Shown here: piece by piece, positions 42,818 to 52,997 of the stretch | How the letters are laid out: the number at the start of each line of letters is the position of its first letter | Position numbering within the stretch: the stretch's first letter is position 1 | From: Sulfurimonadaceae bacterium | Lineage (GTDB): Bacteria > Campylobacterota > Campylobacteria > Campylobacterales > Sulfurimonadaceae | Assembly: GCA_028683835.1 (NCBI GenBank) | Contig: JAQUHB010000013.1 | Location: 1 to 64,000 of the forward strand | Direction: 5' to 3' | Length of the DNA stretch: 64,000 bases | Position numbers and translations under genes: made by a program | The notes under the pieces: model-generated | What the model saw: the letters and a program-made list of their open reading frames with translations, nothing else | Told to the model about the DNA's origin: nothing | Database searches by the model: none

Positions 42818-44233
42818 TTATTTAATATTTTGTAAATAGTTGCTTATCATTCTCACACCTGCACCTGTTGCGCCGTACGAGTTACAATCCCAAGCACTTT
42901 CAGAGTAAGCGGAACCAGCAATATCAAAATGCATCCATTTCTCTTTATTCTCATCTTTGATGAATTTATCCAAAAATAGTCCAGCTGTGATCGCTCCGCC
43001 ATAAGGTTTTGAAGAGACATTTGAGATATCTGCTATTTCACTTTTAAGGAGTTTTACAAGGTGTTTGTTAAATGGCAGAGAACCTACAAGCTCTCCTGAG
43101 CTACTTGCCGCAGAAGAAATTTTATGTTTAAGAACACTTGAATGTCCCATAATCCCTGTTGTGTATGGCCCAAGAGCCACCATACAAGCACCTGTAAGTG
43201 TTGCAAAATCGAAAATGAAATCTGATTTTACTTTATCTTGCGCGTAATCAAGTACATCCGCAAGCACTAAACGTCCCTCGGCATCAGTATTTCTTACTTC
43301 TATAGTCGTACCGCTTCTTGAAACTAGAATATCATCAGGTTTATAAGCATTGCCACCGATCATATTTTCAACCGCACCGATAAATCCATGAATCTCGATA
43401 TCAAGTTTTAACTCACTTGCCGCTTTTAGGATTCCTAAAACAGCGCATGCTCCAGCCTTATCCATCTTCATACTTACCATCGAAGTGGCAGCTTTGAGAC
43501 TGAGCCCGCCGCTGTCATATGTCAAACCTTTTCCTACAAGAGAGATAATCTTTTTAGGATTTTTTGGTTTATACGAAAGATGAATAAGATGGCTTTCATG
43601 CACCGAAGCTCGTCCAACTGCGAGCATTGCATTCATTTTCTCTTTTTTAAGACCTTTTTCATCCAAAACATTGCATGTAAGGCCATTCTCTTTGGCAAGT
43701 TTTTCTGCAATTTCAGCTAAAACTTTCGGATAAAGTTCTTGGGGCGCAGTATTTACAAGATCTCTTGTAAAACAAGTTGCTTCTGCGATAATAAGGGTTT
43801 CTTCAAAGATAGTCTTGAGTTTTTTATGATCTAACTCTTCTGTAGAAAATGAGATCGTTGTTAAAGCAGTTTTTGTATTTTCTGATTTATATTCATTGAA
43901 TGCATATTCACCTAAAACAAACCCTTCTACAAGTGCGCTAAATGTTTTTTCCGCTTTAATCTGTGTTTTTGCACTTTTATAATTTGCATTTTTGAGAGTA
44001 CGTACAGCAAGAGTCGCTGCAGCACGAAGATTATCAGCGCTTTTGTCTTCAAGGCCACAAACTAAAATTGCTTTTTCATGTAAAAAACAGATCTGATCTT
44101 CTTTGCCTTTAAAGCCGGCCTGTGAAAGTAAAGTTACCTCTACATGAGAGCTTACTTCATCAACTGTTAAAAATTCTATTGTGATATCTGCTTTGATATC
44201 TGAAACTTTTTTATTTACTAGTTTTGTTTGCAT
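42818..44233 (-). CDS. pepA: Leucyl aminopeptidase (M17)
   Basis: 471 residues. The M17 signature NTDAEGRL and the metal/catalytic lysines in GKGLTYDSGGLSLK are present, with the MKMDKAGACAVLGI segment and a normal C-terminal domain (GAGVRMISNYL). It is a cytosolic hexameric zinc/manganese exopeptidase that removes N-terminal residues. The ribosome site GGAG precedes the ATG. It follows trpB by 32 bases on the minus strand. Confidence 0.94.
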   Translation of the reverse strand: MQTKLVNKKVSDIKADITIEFLTVDEVSSHVEVTLLSQAGFKGKEDQICFLHEKAILVCGLEDKSADNLRAAATLAVRTLKNANYKSAKTQIKAEKTFSALVEGFVLGEYAFNEYKSENTKTALTTISFSTEELDHKKLKTIFEETLIIAEATCFTRDLVNTAPQELYPKVLAEIAEKLAKENGLTCNVLDEKGLKKEKMNAMLAVGRASVHESHLIHLSYKPKNPKKIISLVGKGLTYDSGGLSLKAATSMVSMKMDKAGACAVLGILKAASELKLDIEIHGFIGAVENMIGGNAYKPDDILVSRSGTTIEVRNTDAEGRLVLADVLDYAQDKVKSDFIFDFATLTGACMVALGPYTTGIMGHSSVLKHKISSAASSSGELVGSLPFNKHLVKLLKSEIADISNVSSKPYGGAITAGLFLDKFIKDENKEKWMHFDIAGSAYSESAWDCNSYGATGAGVRMISNYLQNIK

Positions 44234-44265
44234 CTGATCTCCATTTTATTGTTTTAGTTTACATT

Positions 44266-45468
44266 TTAATCAAAATGTAAAATCTCTTTTGCTTGGATCA
44301 TATCTTTATCCCCTCGGCCAGAAAGGTTTACGATAATAAGTTTGTCTTTAATATCTTCCATTTTTTTAAGGTATGCCACGGCATGAGCACTTTCAAAAGC
44401 TGGAATAATTCCCTCTTTACGGCTTAACCATACAAAAGCGTCAAGCGCTTCTTCATCTGTAACATTAGAGTAAGAAACAGTATTATTATCTTTATGAAAA
44501 GCATGTTCAGGCCCGATTCCCGGATAATCAAGTCCAGCAGAAATAGAGTGAGCTTCAAGAATTTGTCCATCTGCGTCTTGGAGCAAGTAGCTCATTTGCC
44601 CATGAAGCACCCCAGGGCGACCCATCAAAAGTGAACAGCCATGCTTATCTGTTCCCACTCCATGTCCTCCAGCTTCGATCCCGATACAACGAACTTCTTT
44701 GTCATCTAAAAAGTGTGAAAAAGCACCGATGGCATTACTTCCACCGCCGATACATGCGATAACATGATCTGGAAGGCGACCCTCTTTTTCTAAAATCTGC
44801 GCGCGAGCTTCCCAGCCTATGATCGCCTGAAAATCACGAACCATCATTGGATATGGATGCGGACCTGCAACGGTTCCGATGATATAAAAAGTATCTCTCG
44901 CATTTGTAACCCAGTGACGAATAGCATCATTCATTGCATCTTTAAGCGTCTTGCTTCCACTCTCTACAGAGTTTACTTTTGCACCAAGAAGTTTCATACG
45001 AAAAACATTAAGTTCTTGACGAGCGACATCTTTTGCACCCATAAATATCTCACACTCTAAACCTAAAAGTGCCGCAATCGTCGCAGTTGCCACACCATGT
45101 TGACCTGCACCCGTTTCTGCTATCACTTTTTTATAACCTAAGCGCTTTGCCATCAAACCTTGAGCGATAACATTGTTGACTTTATGTGCGCCTGTGTGGT
45201 TGAGATCTTCACGTTTGAGGTAGATCTTTGCACCAAGTTCTTTAGAGATATTTTCTGCCAAATAAAGCGGGGAAGGGCGGCCCACATAATCTGTTAGATA
45301 GTAATCTACCTCTTTCCAAAAATCCTTGTCAAATCTTATTTTTTTATACTCTTCATCAAGCTCCAAAAGAGCGGGCATCAGTGTTTCAGGAACGTAACGT
45401 CCTCCAAAAATACCAAAGTGTCCATTTTCATCAGGATCATGTTTTAGCGGTGTTGGTATATAGTACAT
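44266..45468 (-). CDS. trpB: Tryptophan synthase beta subunit
   Basis: 400 residues of the TrpB1 type ([20 protein letters not shown]-terminus). The PLP lysine is in [14 protein letters not shown], and the phosphate-binding [10 protein letters not shown] and the late GRGDKD motif are present. It condenses indole and serine to tryptophan. No trpA lies nearby; the gene is embedded in an unrelated housekeeping run. Its start overlaps the apt stop by one base. Confidence 0.95.
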   Translation of the reverse strand: MYYIPTPLKHDPDENGHFGIFGGRYVPETLMPALLELDEEYKKIRFDKDFWKEVDYYLTDYVGRPSPLYLAENISKELGAKIYLKREDLNHTGAHKVNNVIAQGLMAKRLGYKKVIAETGAGQHGVATATIAALLGLECEIFMGAKDVARQELNVFRMKLLGAKVNSVESGSKTLKDAMNDAIRHWVTNARDTFYIIGTVAGPHPYPMMVRDFQAIIGWEARAQILEKEGRLPDHVIACIGGGSNAIGAFSHFLDDKEVRCIGIEAGGHGVGTDKHGCSLLMGRPGVLHGQMSYLLQDADGQILEAHSISAGLDYPGIGPEHAFHKDNNTVSYSNVTDEEALDAFVWLSRKEGIIPAFESAHAVAYLKKMEDIKDKLIIVNLSGRGDKDMIQAKEILHFD

Positions 45469-46010
45469 TAATCAATTCCTATGAGAGTATAAACTTTTGT
45501 TTGTTTTTTAAGTTTGTCTTGACCGTCTAAAAAGTTAAGACCGAGAATAAAACAAGCTTCTTCACATTTAGCGCCCGTTTTGTTGATAAGGGAAGCCGCC
45601 GCATTGGCCGTTCCACCCGTGGCGATAAGATCATCTATGAGAAGGACTTTTGCATTTTTTATATCACGAAAAGCATCTATATGGATCTCTACTTCATCAA
45701 AACCATATTCTAATGAGTATTTCTCAGAGATAGTTGTATATGGAAGTTTCCCTTTTTTACGAATAGGAACAAATCCACATCCAAGCATCTGCGCTAAAGC
45801 CGCGCCAAAAATAAAACCGCGAGCATCGATCCCTGCAATAAAATCCAGATCATAACTTTTATATCTCTTTGCTAGATGATTCATAAGAACGCCATAGGCA
45901 TCTTTATCATTTAAAAGTGTTGTGATATCTTTGAATATAATTCCCGGTTTTGGAAAATCTGGTATATCACGAATCGCATCATTGATGATTTTTTTTTCTT
46001 CTTGTGTCAT
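45468..46010 (-). CDS. apt: Adenine phosphoribosyltransferase
   Basis: 180 residues. [16 protein letters not shown] is the Apt N-terminal signature, and the PRPP-binding motif is [17 protein letters not shown]. The enzyme salvages adenine to AMP in the cytoplasm. AAGGA lies before the ATG. The stop overlaps the trpB start. Confidence 0.95.
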   Translation of the reverse strand: MTQEEKKIINDAIRDIPDFPKPGIIFKDITTLLNDKDAYGVLMNHLAKRYKSYDLDFIAGIDARGFIFGAALAQMLGCGFVPIRKKGKLPYTTISEKYSLEYGFDEVEIHIDAFRDIKNAKVLLIDDLIATGGTANAAASLINKTGAKCEEACFILGLNFLDGQDKLKKQTKVYTLIGID

Positions 46011-46018
46011 AAAAATCC

Positions 46019-46351
46019 TTAGAGTAAAGCGTCTATTCTGCTCTCTAGCGCTTTTATTTTTGAATTAAGTCTGTCTGTTTCAAGTCTATGTTTTGAGTTT
46101 CTTTGTTTGAGTGTTTTAAGCTCATTTCTAAGTTTATTGAGCTCATCACTTAAAATATCTACATTTCCAAGTGCGCGTTGGAGTTGAATCTGATATTTTC
46201 GTATAAGTATCTCAGCTTCTTTTAGGGTGAGTTTCATCATCTCATTACTTCGCTGTTCTTTGACTGTAATACTCTTGAAGTAAAACATTTTTACAAATAA
46301 AAATATAGCCAATAATGTAATTGTTGTTAAAAGAGACCACTCACCAAACAT
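46019..46351 (-). CDS. Membrane-anchored coiled-coil protein
   Basis: 110 residues. One N-terminal helix ([19 protein letters not shown]) anchors it. The rest is a continuous coiled coil ([20 protein letters not shown], then [19 protein letters not shown] and [17 protein letters not shown]). The function is unknown. It sits between rpiB and apt, with only a few bases to either side, so it is part of the housekeeping transcript. Confidence 0.72.
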   Translation of the reverse strand: MFGEWSLLTTITLLAIFLFVKMFYFKSITVKEQRSNEMMKLTLKEAEILIRKYQIQLQRALGNVDILSDELNKLRNELKTLKQRNSKHRLETDRLNSKIKALESRIDALL

Positions 46352-46354
46352 ATC

Positions 46355-46792
46355 TTATCCTTGTATAGATTCTATCTTTTCGACTCGCCCACAGTGTCGT
46401 CCACCCTCAAAGCTTGAAGCAAGCCATGAGTCAATGATCGATTCTGCGACACCGCGACCTACGATACGCTCTCCAAAACAAAGAATATTTGCATCATTGT
46501 GTCCGCGTGCAACTTGCGCAGTATATGCATCATGACAAAGTGCCGCGCGGATACCGTGAAATCTATTTGCCGCTATACTCATTCCGATACCTGAACCGCA
46601 GATAAGAATACCTTGACTTGCTGAATCTGCTAAAACGCTTTGCGCTACTTTTACAGCATAATCAGGATAATCAACTCTCTCTTTATCAAATGGTCCGAGG
46701 TCTATCACTTCATGACCTTTTTGTTTTAAAAGTTCAACCGTATAATCTTTTAAATCAACTCCGGCATGATCTGTTGCTATGTAAAATTTCAT
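46355..46792 (-). CDS. rpiB: Ribose 5-phosphate isomerase B
   Basis: 145 residues, matching RpiB/LacAB length. Features are the N-terminal YIATDHAGVDLKD, the active-site cysteine in GILICGSGIGMSIAANRF, and LCHDAYTAQVARGHNDANIL. It interconverts ribose-5-phosphate and ribulose-5-phosphate in the pentose phosphate pathway. AAGGA lies before the ATG. Confidence 0.94.
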   Translation of the reverse strand: MKFYIATDHAGVDLKDYTVELLKQKGHEVIDLGPFDKERVDYPDYAVKVAQSVLADSASQGILICGSGIGMSIAANRFHGIRAALCHDAYTAQVARGHNDANILCFGERIVGRGVAESIIDSWLASSFEGGRHCGRVEKIESIQG

Positions 46793-46802
46793 TGTTTTTC
46801 CT

Positions 46803-47480
46803 TTATGATAATAATAGATGTAATACCATTTGAACTGGCATTATCAGTAAATAATCTTTGAGCGGTGTCATAATAACTACAAGAACGATAATCATACCGT
46901 AGCGCTCTAATCTATAAAATGTTTCTGCTATCTCTCTTTGATTAAACTTAAGAGCAAGATACATCAAAAAATGTGCTCCATCAAACTGTGGAATCGGCAG
47001 AAGATTAAATACACCAAGGATTACATTGATCATGACGAGTTGCATAACAAGCATATATGAAAAGATATAAACTAAAGAATCACTTTCCACAGGTGCGCTC
47101 ATAGACAGAAGTACCATCGATGCAAATGCGGCAAGGGTAAAGTTATATACGATTCCGGCTAAACTAACTTGCATAGCAGCGTTATAGCCACCTTTATTTA
47201 TAACGGTTCGCATGTCCACTGGAACAGGTTTTGCCCATCCAAAAATAAAGCCGCCACCCATTCCAAGTAATAATGGTAAAAAGTACATTGTAAAAGGGAC
47301 GATAATAGTCCCCACCAAATCTACATGCAAAAGAGGATTGATCGACAAACGTCCGGCATTTTTTGCCGTCATATCTCCGTACTTGTATGCTATGTAACCA
47401 TGCATAATCTCATGACCGATAATAGCAACCATAAGAGCCAAGACAGCTGTTATGACTTTAAAAATATCAATCGAGTCCAT
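46803..47480 (-). CDS. Site-2-protease-type M50 membrane metallopeptidase
   Basis: 225 residues, several membrane helices. The zinc motif HEIMH (with GHEIMHGYIAYKYGD) lies in the first helix, and the third ligand is in NLLPIPQFDGAHFL. This is the short, PDZ-free M50 group (SpoIVFB/Rip-like and widespread in Campylobacterota). The substrate is unknown. It overlaps lepB by 14 bases. Confidence 0.88.
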   Translation of the reverse strand: MDSIDIFKVITAVLALMVAIIGHEIMHGYIAYKYGDMTAKNAGRLSINPLLHVDLVGTIIVPFTMYFLPLLLGMGGGFIFGWAKPVPVDMRTVINKGGYNAAMQVSLAGIVYNFTLAAFASMVLLSMSAPVESDSLVYIFSYMLVMQLVMINVILGVFNLLPIPQFDGAHFLMYLALKFNQREIAETFYRLERYGMIIVLVVIMTPLKDYLLIMPVQMVLHLLLS

Positions 47481-48381
47481 TATCTTTTCTATCCTCTTTC
47501 ACTCTTTCAGCTACAGCACGTTTGAGATGTTCAGGTTCTTCCAGATCTGTTGGAGTTTTCCCCATTCTGTCCCAACGGATCTCAAAATGATCATCCATAC
47601 TGAAGTAGACAAACCATGGAGTTCCTTCCAAGTTTGCATAAGGTACAGGACCCCAAAAGCGGCTGTCATTACTATGATCACGGTTATCACCCATCATAAA
47701 ATAGTTTCCTTTTGGGACTGTTATGACTTCAGTTTCAAAGATAGGATTATGCTTGAACATTTTGACACCTTCTGGCAATTGATATATATTCATCGCAGCC
47801 ATATTCATCTTCTCTTCTGTATCGATTCTTTCCATTCTTCCATCATTTGCAAGAAGTACAGGTGTATCTCCTACAATGGCATCATCATGATGAATTCCGG
47901 GGTGTTGTTTTACATAAGGATTTTTAACCCAAAGTTTGCCATCAACTGTTACGATGTTTTCTTTAGGATAATTTTTATTGATAAAATCATCTCCTTCAAC
48001 AGGACGAAGATAGAGTTCTTTATCTTTTACAAAAAGTTGATCTCCCGGAAGTCCGACACAGCGTTTTACATAATGCATTTTTACATTATGTGGATATCTA
48101 AAAATGACAATATCTCCGCGCGCAGGCTCACCGCCATTTACAAGATGCAGATCACTCGTCCACGGAGTAAGAGATACTTCCAAAAATGGAAGATGTGGAG
48201 TCGGGATACCATATACAAATTTTTTAGCAAAAAGGTGATCGCCGATAAGAAGAGAATCTTTCATAGAACCACTTGGGATTCTAAACGCCTGTGCAACAAA
48301 AAAAATAACAAATAAAACAATAATAACTGTACCTGTCCATGAGTTTGAAAATTTGTACGCTTTATATAAGAAATTTTTCAT
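47467..48381 (-). CDS. lepB: Signal peptidase I
   Basis: 304 residues. One N-terminal membrane helix (GTVIIVLFVIFFVAQAF) is followed by the catalytic serine in RIPSGSMKDSLLIGD and the catalytic lysine in YVKRCVGLPGD. GDNRDHSNDSRFWGPVP is box E. It cleaves signal peptides of exported proteins at the outer face of the inner membrane. A periplasmic insertion in the middle (VNGGEPARGDIVIFRYP, then a longer loop) is normal for Campylobacterota. It overlaps folD by four bases. Confidence 0.94.
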   Translation of the reverse strand: MKNFLYKAYKFSNSWTGTVIIVLFVIFFVAQAFRIPSGSMKDSLLIGDHLFAKKFVYGIPTPHLPFLEVSLTPWTSDLHLVNGGEPARGDIVIFRYPHNVKMHYVKRCVGLPGDQLFVKDKELYLRPVEGDDFINKNYPKENIVTVDGKLWVKNPYVKQHPGIHHDDAIVGDTPVLLANDGRMERIDTEEKMNMAAMNIYQLPEGVKMFKHNPIFETEVITVPKGNYFMMGDNRDHSNDSRFWGPVPYANLEGTPWFVYFSMDDHFEIRWDRMGKTPTDLEEPEHLKRAVAERVKEDRKDNGLD

Positions 48382-49235
48382 GAGTTCGCTTTAGAATGAA
48401 GTTGTGCTGCTTTGAGTGTGTTACTAAGAAGCATTGAGATTGTCATAGGACCTACACCACCAGGAACAGGCGTTATATAAGAGCATTTTTGAGCTACATT
48501 TTCATAATCGACATCGCCGACAAGTTTGCCATTTTCAGCCCTATTAATACCGATATCAATGATAATAGCACCATCTTTTACCATATCTTCTTTAATCAAG
48601 TTTATAACACCTACTCCAACTAAAATAATGTCGGCATTTAGAGTGTGTTTTTTCAAATCATCTGTAAAAATATGACAGATTTCAACGGTTGCATTCGCAT
48701 TTAAAAGGAGGGCAGCCATCGGTTTACCGACGATATTGGATGCACCTACGACTACGCAGTTTTTCCCCTTAAGATCGATATCATATTCTTTAAATATTTC
48801 CATAACACCTAGTGGAGTACATGGAACAAAACCGTCAAGACCAGTTGTTAAGCGTCCCACGTTATATGGGTGAAAGCCGTCGACATCTTTGTTTGGAGAA
48901 ACAAGTTCAAGGAGTTTTGTTGTGTCAATTTGCGCAGGAAGTGGAAGCTGAATTAAAATACCATCGATATTTGGGTTATTATTCATCATCGTAATCGTAT
49001 TTTCTATCGCATCTTGAGAGATATTTTTTGGCATTTCATGAGTAACTGAGTAAAATCCCACTCTATCACAAGCCTTTTTTTTCATGCTTACATACGCTTG
49101 ACTAGCAGGATCATTTCCAACTAAAATAACAGCAAGTCCAGGAACACGTCCTGTTTCCTCTTTTAGCAGCTCAGTCTGACTCAATACCTTATCTTCTATC
49201 TTTTTTGCTAAAGTTTTACCATCTAGAATCTTCAT
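48378..49235 (-). CDS. folD: Bifunctional methylenetetrahydrofolate dehydrogenase/cyclohydrolase
   Basis: 285 residues. The substrate-binding lysine segment (AYVSMKKKACDRVGF), GILIQLPLPAQID and the NADP-binding VVGASNIVGKPMAALLLN, plus the C-terminal TPVPGGVGPMT, are all present. It interconverts methylene-, methenyl- and formyl-tetrahydrofolate in the cytoplasm. It is the first gene of the long minus-strand run and is divergent from the cytochrome gene at 49297. It supplies formyl-THF, the substrate of purU further along the window. Confidence 0.95.
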   Translation of the reverse strand: MKILDGKTLAKKIEDKVLSQTELLKEETGRVPGLAVILVGNDPASQAYVSMKKKACDRVGFYSVTHEMPKNISQDAIENTITMMNNNPNIDGILIQLPLPAQIDTTKLLELVSPNKDVDGFHPYNVGRLTTGLDGFVPCTPLGVMEIFKEYDIDLKGKNCVVVGASNIVGKPMAALLLNANATVEICHIFTDDLKKHTLNADIILVGVGVINLIKEDMVKDGAIIIDIGINRAENGKLVGDVDYENVAQKCSYITPVPGGVGPMTISMLLSNTLKAAQLHSKANS

Positions 49236-49296
49236 TTAGTCACCATAAATTATTTTTTTGATAATATAGCGATAATTGTCTAAAAGGTCGCTTTGA

Positions 49297-49626
49297 ATGA
49301 AACTATTTCTCCTGTTAACTGTATGTACATATCTCTCAGCCGCAACATCTTTCATCACTGATGAAGAGTATGCATCTTCACTTTATAAAAATCCAAGAGG
49401 CATCGGTTGTAATAATTGCCATGGCGATAGTGGAAAAGGAAAGCTTGTCGCAAAATATGAACAAAAAGGGGTAATGAAAAATTATGGCGGTTCTGATATA
49501 ACAGATATTGGCTTTAAAGACTTTTATGAAGCACTCGATACAAGAATCACGGGGATGCCTCGATACTTTTTAACAAAAGATGAGATTGAAGCTCTTTACA
49601 GATATTTGCATAAAGTAAAAAAATAG
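49297..49626 (+). CDS. Small c-type cytochrome
   Basis: 109 residues with a signal peptide (KLFLLLTVCTYLSAATS). A single heme motif, CNNCH, is followed by GDSGKGKL, and a distal methionine is likely in GMPRYFLTK. This is a class I monoheme cytochrome of periplasmic electron transfer. Its stop shares one base with the GTG start of the next gene. Confidence 0.85.
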   Translation: MKLFLLLTVCTYLSAATSFITDEEYASSLYKNPRGIGCNNCHGDSGKGKLVAKYEQKGVMKNYGGSDITDIGFKDFYEALDTRITGMPRYFLTKDEIEALYRYLHKVKK

Positions 49627-50573
49627 TGAAAGAATTTCCACTCCAAGAGATAGAAGCAGCTTTAGCAGAGAAAAATCTTTTACGCCTTGATACAATGGCT
49701 GTACCAATACAACGAGTCATCAATAAAAGAGATGATTATCGTTCAATTTTAATGCTCTCGGCTCATAATTTAAAGCACCTTATGAAGATTCCTTCTCTTA
49801 AAGCCGAGTGCATTATGCTCAACCTTGAAGATGGTGTTTCAAAAGAGCAAAAACCCTTTGCTCTTGCGCTATGTGCAATATTTTTAACGCATTATAAAGA
49901 CTCAGAAAAAAAACTTGTCGTTCGTGTCAATGCTCTTGATGAAGGGGGATATGATGAGATTACTTATCTCAATCAATTTAAACCTGATGCTATTCGTGTA
50001 CCAAAAATCCGTACTCCAAAAGAGGTCAATAATATCTTGCATCTTCTGGACGAGGATATTGAACTTCATCTTTCCATAGAAACCTGTGAAGCTTGGGCAA
50101 ATCTAGCCTCTTTGAAAATAGACAAAAGGGTCAAGACTTTTTATCTTGGTATCTTAGATTTGTTTGCCGACATGCGTCTCTCGCAAAGCCACATCAAACG
50201 AGACAATCCTACAATGCTGTATATTTTGAGCCACTTTTTAGTTACATGTAAAGCCATACATGTCAAGCCTGTTTCTTTTATGTATCAGGATTTTAAGAAT
50301 CTTGATGACTTTCAATTATGGCTTGAGTTGGAAAAAAGGATGGGATATGATGCAAAAGGATGTATCTCTCCAGATCAAGTTACTCTTGTCAACGAGATAT
50401 TCAAAAATGAAGTAGCAGAAATAGAGCGTGCAAAGATCATCGTCAAACTTTTTGAGATGCATCAAGAACTCGGAATCAGTGGATTTGTGGATGATGAGTA
50501 CGGTTTTATAGATGAACCTATCTATAAAGGTGCTCTATCCATTTTAAGTAGGCTTGGAAACGATAAGACGTAA
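49626..50573 (+). CDS. HpcH/HpaI aldolase/citrate lyase-family (CitE-like) protein
   Basis: 315 residues from a GTG start at 49626. The family TIM-barrel motifs are visible: LMLSAHNLKHL, MLNLEDGVSKEQK, VVRVNALDEGGYDEI, DAIRVPKI, and the metal-binding glutamate and aspartate in LSIETCEAWAN and YLGILDLFADM. The group includes malyl-CoA, citramalyl-CoA and citryl-CoA lyases; the substrate here is not determined. Copy 6 of the palindrome lies inside it. Confidence 0.82.
   Translation: MKEFPLQEIEAALAEKNLLRLDTMAVPIQRVINKRDDYRSILMLSAHNLKHLMKIPSLKAECIMLNLEDGVSKEQKPFALALCAIFLTHYKDSEKKLVVRVNALDEGGYDEITYLNQFKPDAIRVPKIRTPKEVNNILHLLDEDIELHLSIETCEAWANLASLKIDKRVKTFYLGILDLFADMRLSQSHIKRDNPTMLYILSHFLVTCKAIHVKPVSFMYQDFKNLDDFQLWLELEKRMGYDAKGCISPDQVTLVNEIFKNEVAEIERAKIIVKLFEMHQELGISGFVDDEYGFIDEPIYKGALSILSRLGNDKT
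50242..50251. repeat. TTACATGTAA palindrome, copy 6 (inside the CitE-like gene)
   Basis: Exact copy within coding sequence; a near copy ATACATGTCA follows about ten bases later. Confidence 0.8.
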
Positions 50574-50734
50574 CTAAATACACTGCAAAAAAGTACAGCT
50601 GTTTTGGACTTTATAATGATCCAAATATGCCAAATCAGCTACAAAAATATTCATCGTAAAACCAATACCTTCCAAAAAGTTGATTCATATTTGTATCTTC
50701 AGATAGTGTTACAAAGCATAGTTTGACAGTTGCT

Positions 50735-51613
50735 TCAATAACCTTTTAAATTATAATAAACTTTATAGCGTATAAGTGTCTTTTGCTGCGGTCTTGGATA
50801 TTTACTATAGGCATATTCTATGGTTTCTCTTGTTGTATCGTCAAGAATATAATAGTTGCTATTTTTCAAAAATTTAAAATCTGTCATATCACCGTTTGGA
50901 TGGAGATAGAACTCTATTATATTAATACTATTAACTCTGAGACTATCAGGAATATTGACTCTTCCGACTCTGTTTAAGATCTCTTGAGTAATCTTTCTCA
51001 TCGTCTCCATATTATCTTCTATATATTTTTGCTCGCCAGGGCTAAGTTGACCAAACTTCGCACCATAAAGTTCTTTAACATTTTGATCTAGCTGAGAACC
51101 TCTTTGACTTGAAGATTTATTATCATTTGGATCATCTTTTTGGTTTACATTTTCTTGAGAAAGAAATTTATAAAGTTTCGCGTGCTCTTTTGGAACTTGT
51201 ACTGTTGTACTTTTAGTTATTGTATCTGGCGGTTTAGGTGCTGCGATATAAGACTTATTTTGTGGTGTTGCCTGTACAGAAGGGGTAGATTTTTCCACAA
51301 CAGGTTCAGGTTTATTGATTGTAGTCTCATGAAAAGGTTGTTTCACAGGTTTGGGAATATACTTTTGTAATGTTTTTTGTACAAGAGGATTATGTGTCGG
51401 TGGAATAATTTCTGGTTTTTGAATGGTCTTCTTTACACCCACTTCCTCTTTTTTTGGAGTTTTAGGAAGTTCTTTGAGTGAGATTTTCATACGTTTTTCA
51501 TGAGGCTGGCTATCTTTGATGATTTTAAAATCTTTTGCAAATAAAATTACCACAAGAAGGAGTAAAAGATGGAACAATAATGCTATTAAAAATGCTGCTG
51601 TAGAACGGTTCAA
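50735..51613 (-). CDS. TonB-like energy transducer protein
   Basis: 292 residues from a TTG start with AGGG before it. One N-terminal membrane helix (FLIALLFHLLLLLVVILFA) is followed by a proline/lysine-rich periplasmic spacer (KELPKTPKKEEVGVKK and similar) and a C-terminal TonB-type domain (IEFYLHPNGDMTDFKFLK, then YPRPQQKTLIRYKVYYN). It couples the proton motive force through ExbB/ExbD to outer-membrane receptors; ExbBD are not in the window. A receptor is present at 1-906, but pairing cannot be inferred. Confidence 0.78.
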   Translation of the reverse strand: MNRSTAAFLIALLFHLLLLLVVILFAKDFKIIKDSQPHEKRMKISLKELPKTPKKEEVGVKKTIQKPEIIPPTHNPLVQKTLQKYIPKPVKQPFHETTINKPEPVVEKSTPSVQATPQNKSYIAAPKPPDTITKSTTVQVPKEHAKLYKFLSQENVNQKDDPNDNKSSSQRGSQLDQNVKELYGAKFGQLSPGEQKYIEDNMETMRKITQEILNRVGRVNIPDSLRVNSINIIEFYLHPNGDMTDFKFLKNSNYYILDDTTRETIEYAYSKYPRPQQKTLIRYKVYYNLKGY

Positions 51614-51710
51614 ATAGGGCCCTAGTGATAATTTGCGTCATTATAGCAAAGATGCATTAATGGATGATTGGTTATAATAACAAAAACATGGAAGGTCAGG
51701 ATTTTATTTT

Positions 51711-52997
51711 ATGAGTATTGAAAAGTCTGTAAAAGCATTTGAAGAAGCACAAAAACTTATCCCCGGAGGCGTAAATTCTCCTGTTCGTGCATTTGCCAGT
51801 GTTGGCGGGATTCCCCGTTTCATCGCATCAGGTGAGGGCGCTTACATCGTAGATATCGATGGAAACAGATATGTAGATTATGTTCAAAGTTGGGGACCAT
51901 TGATATTTGGTCACAGAAATGAAGAGATAGAAAGTGCCGTGATAGAAGCGGTAAAACACGGTTTGAGTTTTGGTGCTCCGACTGAAGCAGAAACAGAACT
52001 AGCATCTATGGTCACAAACTTTTTTGATTCTATCGATAAAGTACGCTTTGTAAGCAGTGGAACTGAAGCGGTAATGAGCGCTATCCGTCTTGCAAGAGGT
52101 TTTACGGGACGTGATGATATCGTGAAGTTTACTGGTTGTTATCATGGGCATAGCGATTCTCTTCTAGTTCAAGCTGGAAGTGGAGCGGCAACTTTTGGAA
52201 ATCCAAGTTCTCCGGGAGTTCCGGCTGATTTTACAAAACATACACTCCTTGCGACTTACAACGACATTGAAAGTGTCAAAAAATGTTTTGCAGATTCTAA
52301 AGATATCGCGTGTGTGATCATCGAGCCGATAGCTGGGAATATGGGGCTTGTTCCTGCTGATAAAGAGTTTTTGGTCCAGCTTAGACGTCTGTGTGATGAA
52401 AATGGCGCATTACTTATTTTTGACGAAGTGATGAGTGGATTTCGTGCCTCTATCTTTGGTGCGGAGTCGATTACGGGTGTAAAACCGGATATCGTAACTT
52501 TGGGTAAAGTGATCGGTGGAGGTATGCCAGTGGGAGCTTTTGGCGGACGTGCAGAGATTATGGCAAAACTTTCTCCAGAAGGTCCTGTGTATCAAGCCGG
52601 AACTCTTAGCGGAAATCCTGTAGCGATGGCAGCAGGTCTTGCGGCACTGACAAAACTAAAAGTACATGCAAGAGTTATGGATACTTTACATGTAAGAGCT
52701 GCTCGCTTAGTTGAGGGCATGAAAGAGATGGCACAAAAACATGGGATCACTTTGCAAGTGGATTCAAGAGGTTCTATGTTTGGATTCTTTTTTAATGATA
52801 AACCAGTCAAGAATTTTGCCGATGCGCTTACATCTGATACGGTAATGTTTGCAAAATTTCATGCTGGGATGCTCGATGAAGGTTATTATTTTGCATGTTC
52901 TCAGTTTGAAACAGGATTTATTTCAACTGCTACTACTGATGAAATGATAGAAGAAACAATTAAAGCGTGTGATAGAGTATTTGGTCGTATCAAATGA
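51711..52997 (+). CDS. hemL: Glutamate-1-semialdehyde 2,1-aminomutase
   Basis: 428 residues. The N-terminus ([17 protein letters not shown]) and the class III aminotransferase motifs [10 protein letters not shown] and [16 protein letters not shown] (PLP lysine) are diagnostic. It converts glutamate-1-semialdehyde to 5-aminolevulinate, the first committed step of the C5 heme pathway. Its stop overlaps the AtpZ-like gene by four bases (ATGA). Confidence 0.95.
   Translation: MSIEKSVKAFEEAQKLIPGGVNSPVRAFASVGGIPRFIASGEGAYIVDIDGNRYVDYVQSWGPLIFGHRNEEIESAVIEAVKHGLSFGAPTEAETELASMVTNFFDSIDKVRFVSSGTEAVMSAIRLARGFTGRDDIVKFTGCYHGHSDSLLVQAGSGAATFGNPSSPGVPADFTKHTLLATYNDIESVKKCFADSKDIACVIIEPIAGNMGLVPADKEFLVQLRRLCDENGALLIFDEVMSGFRASIFGAESITGVKPDIVTLGKVIGGGMPVGAFGGRAEIMAKLSPEGPVYQAGTLSGNPVAMAAGLAALTKLKVHARVMDTLHVRAARLVEGMKEMAQKHGITLQVDSRGSMFGFFFNDKPVKNFADALTSDTVMFAKFHAGMLDEGYYFACSQFETGFISTATTDEMIEETIKACDRVFGRIK
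52686..52695. repeat. TTACATGTAA palindrome, copy 7 (inside hemL)
   Basis: Exact copy read as Leu-His-Val-Arg (CTT-TAC-ATG in another frame); a near copy GTACATGCAA lies about 25 bases upstream. Confidence 0.8.

Noticed and set aside
44266-45468. trpB lacking trpA as evidence of a truncated operon
   Set aside because: Split trp genes are common in Campylobacterota, and this trpB is full length.
50574-50734. The gap between the CitE-like and TonB-like genes as a frameshifted gene (minus-strand phrase INFLEGIGFTMNIFVADLAY)
   Set aside because: The phrase is suggestive, but the frame is short and broken at both ends, and no family is recognisable. I leave it unassigned.
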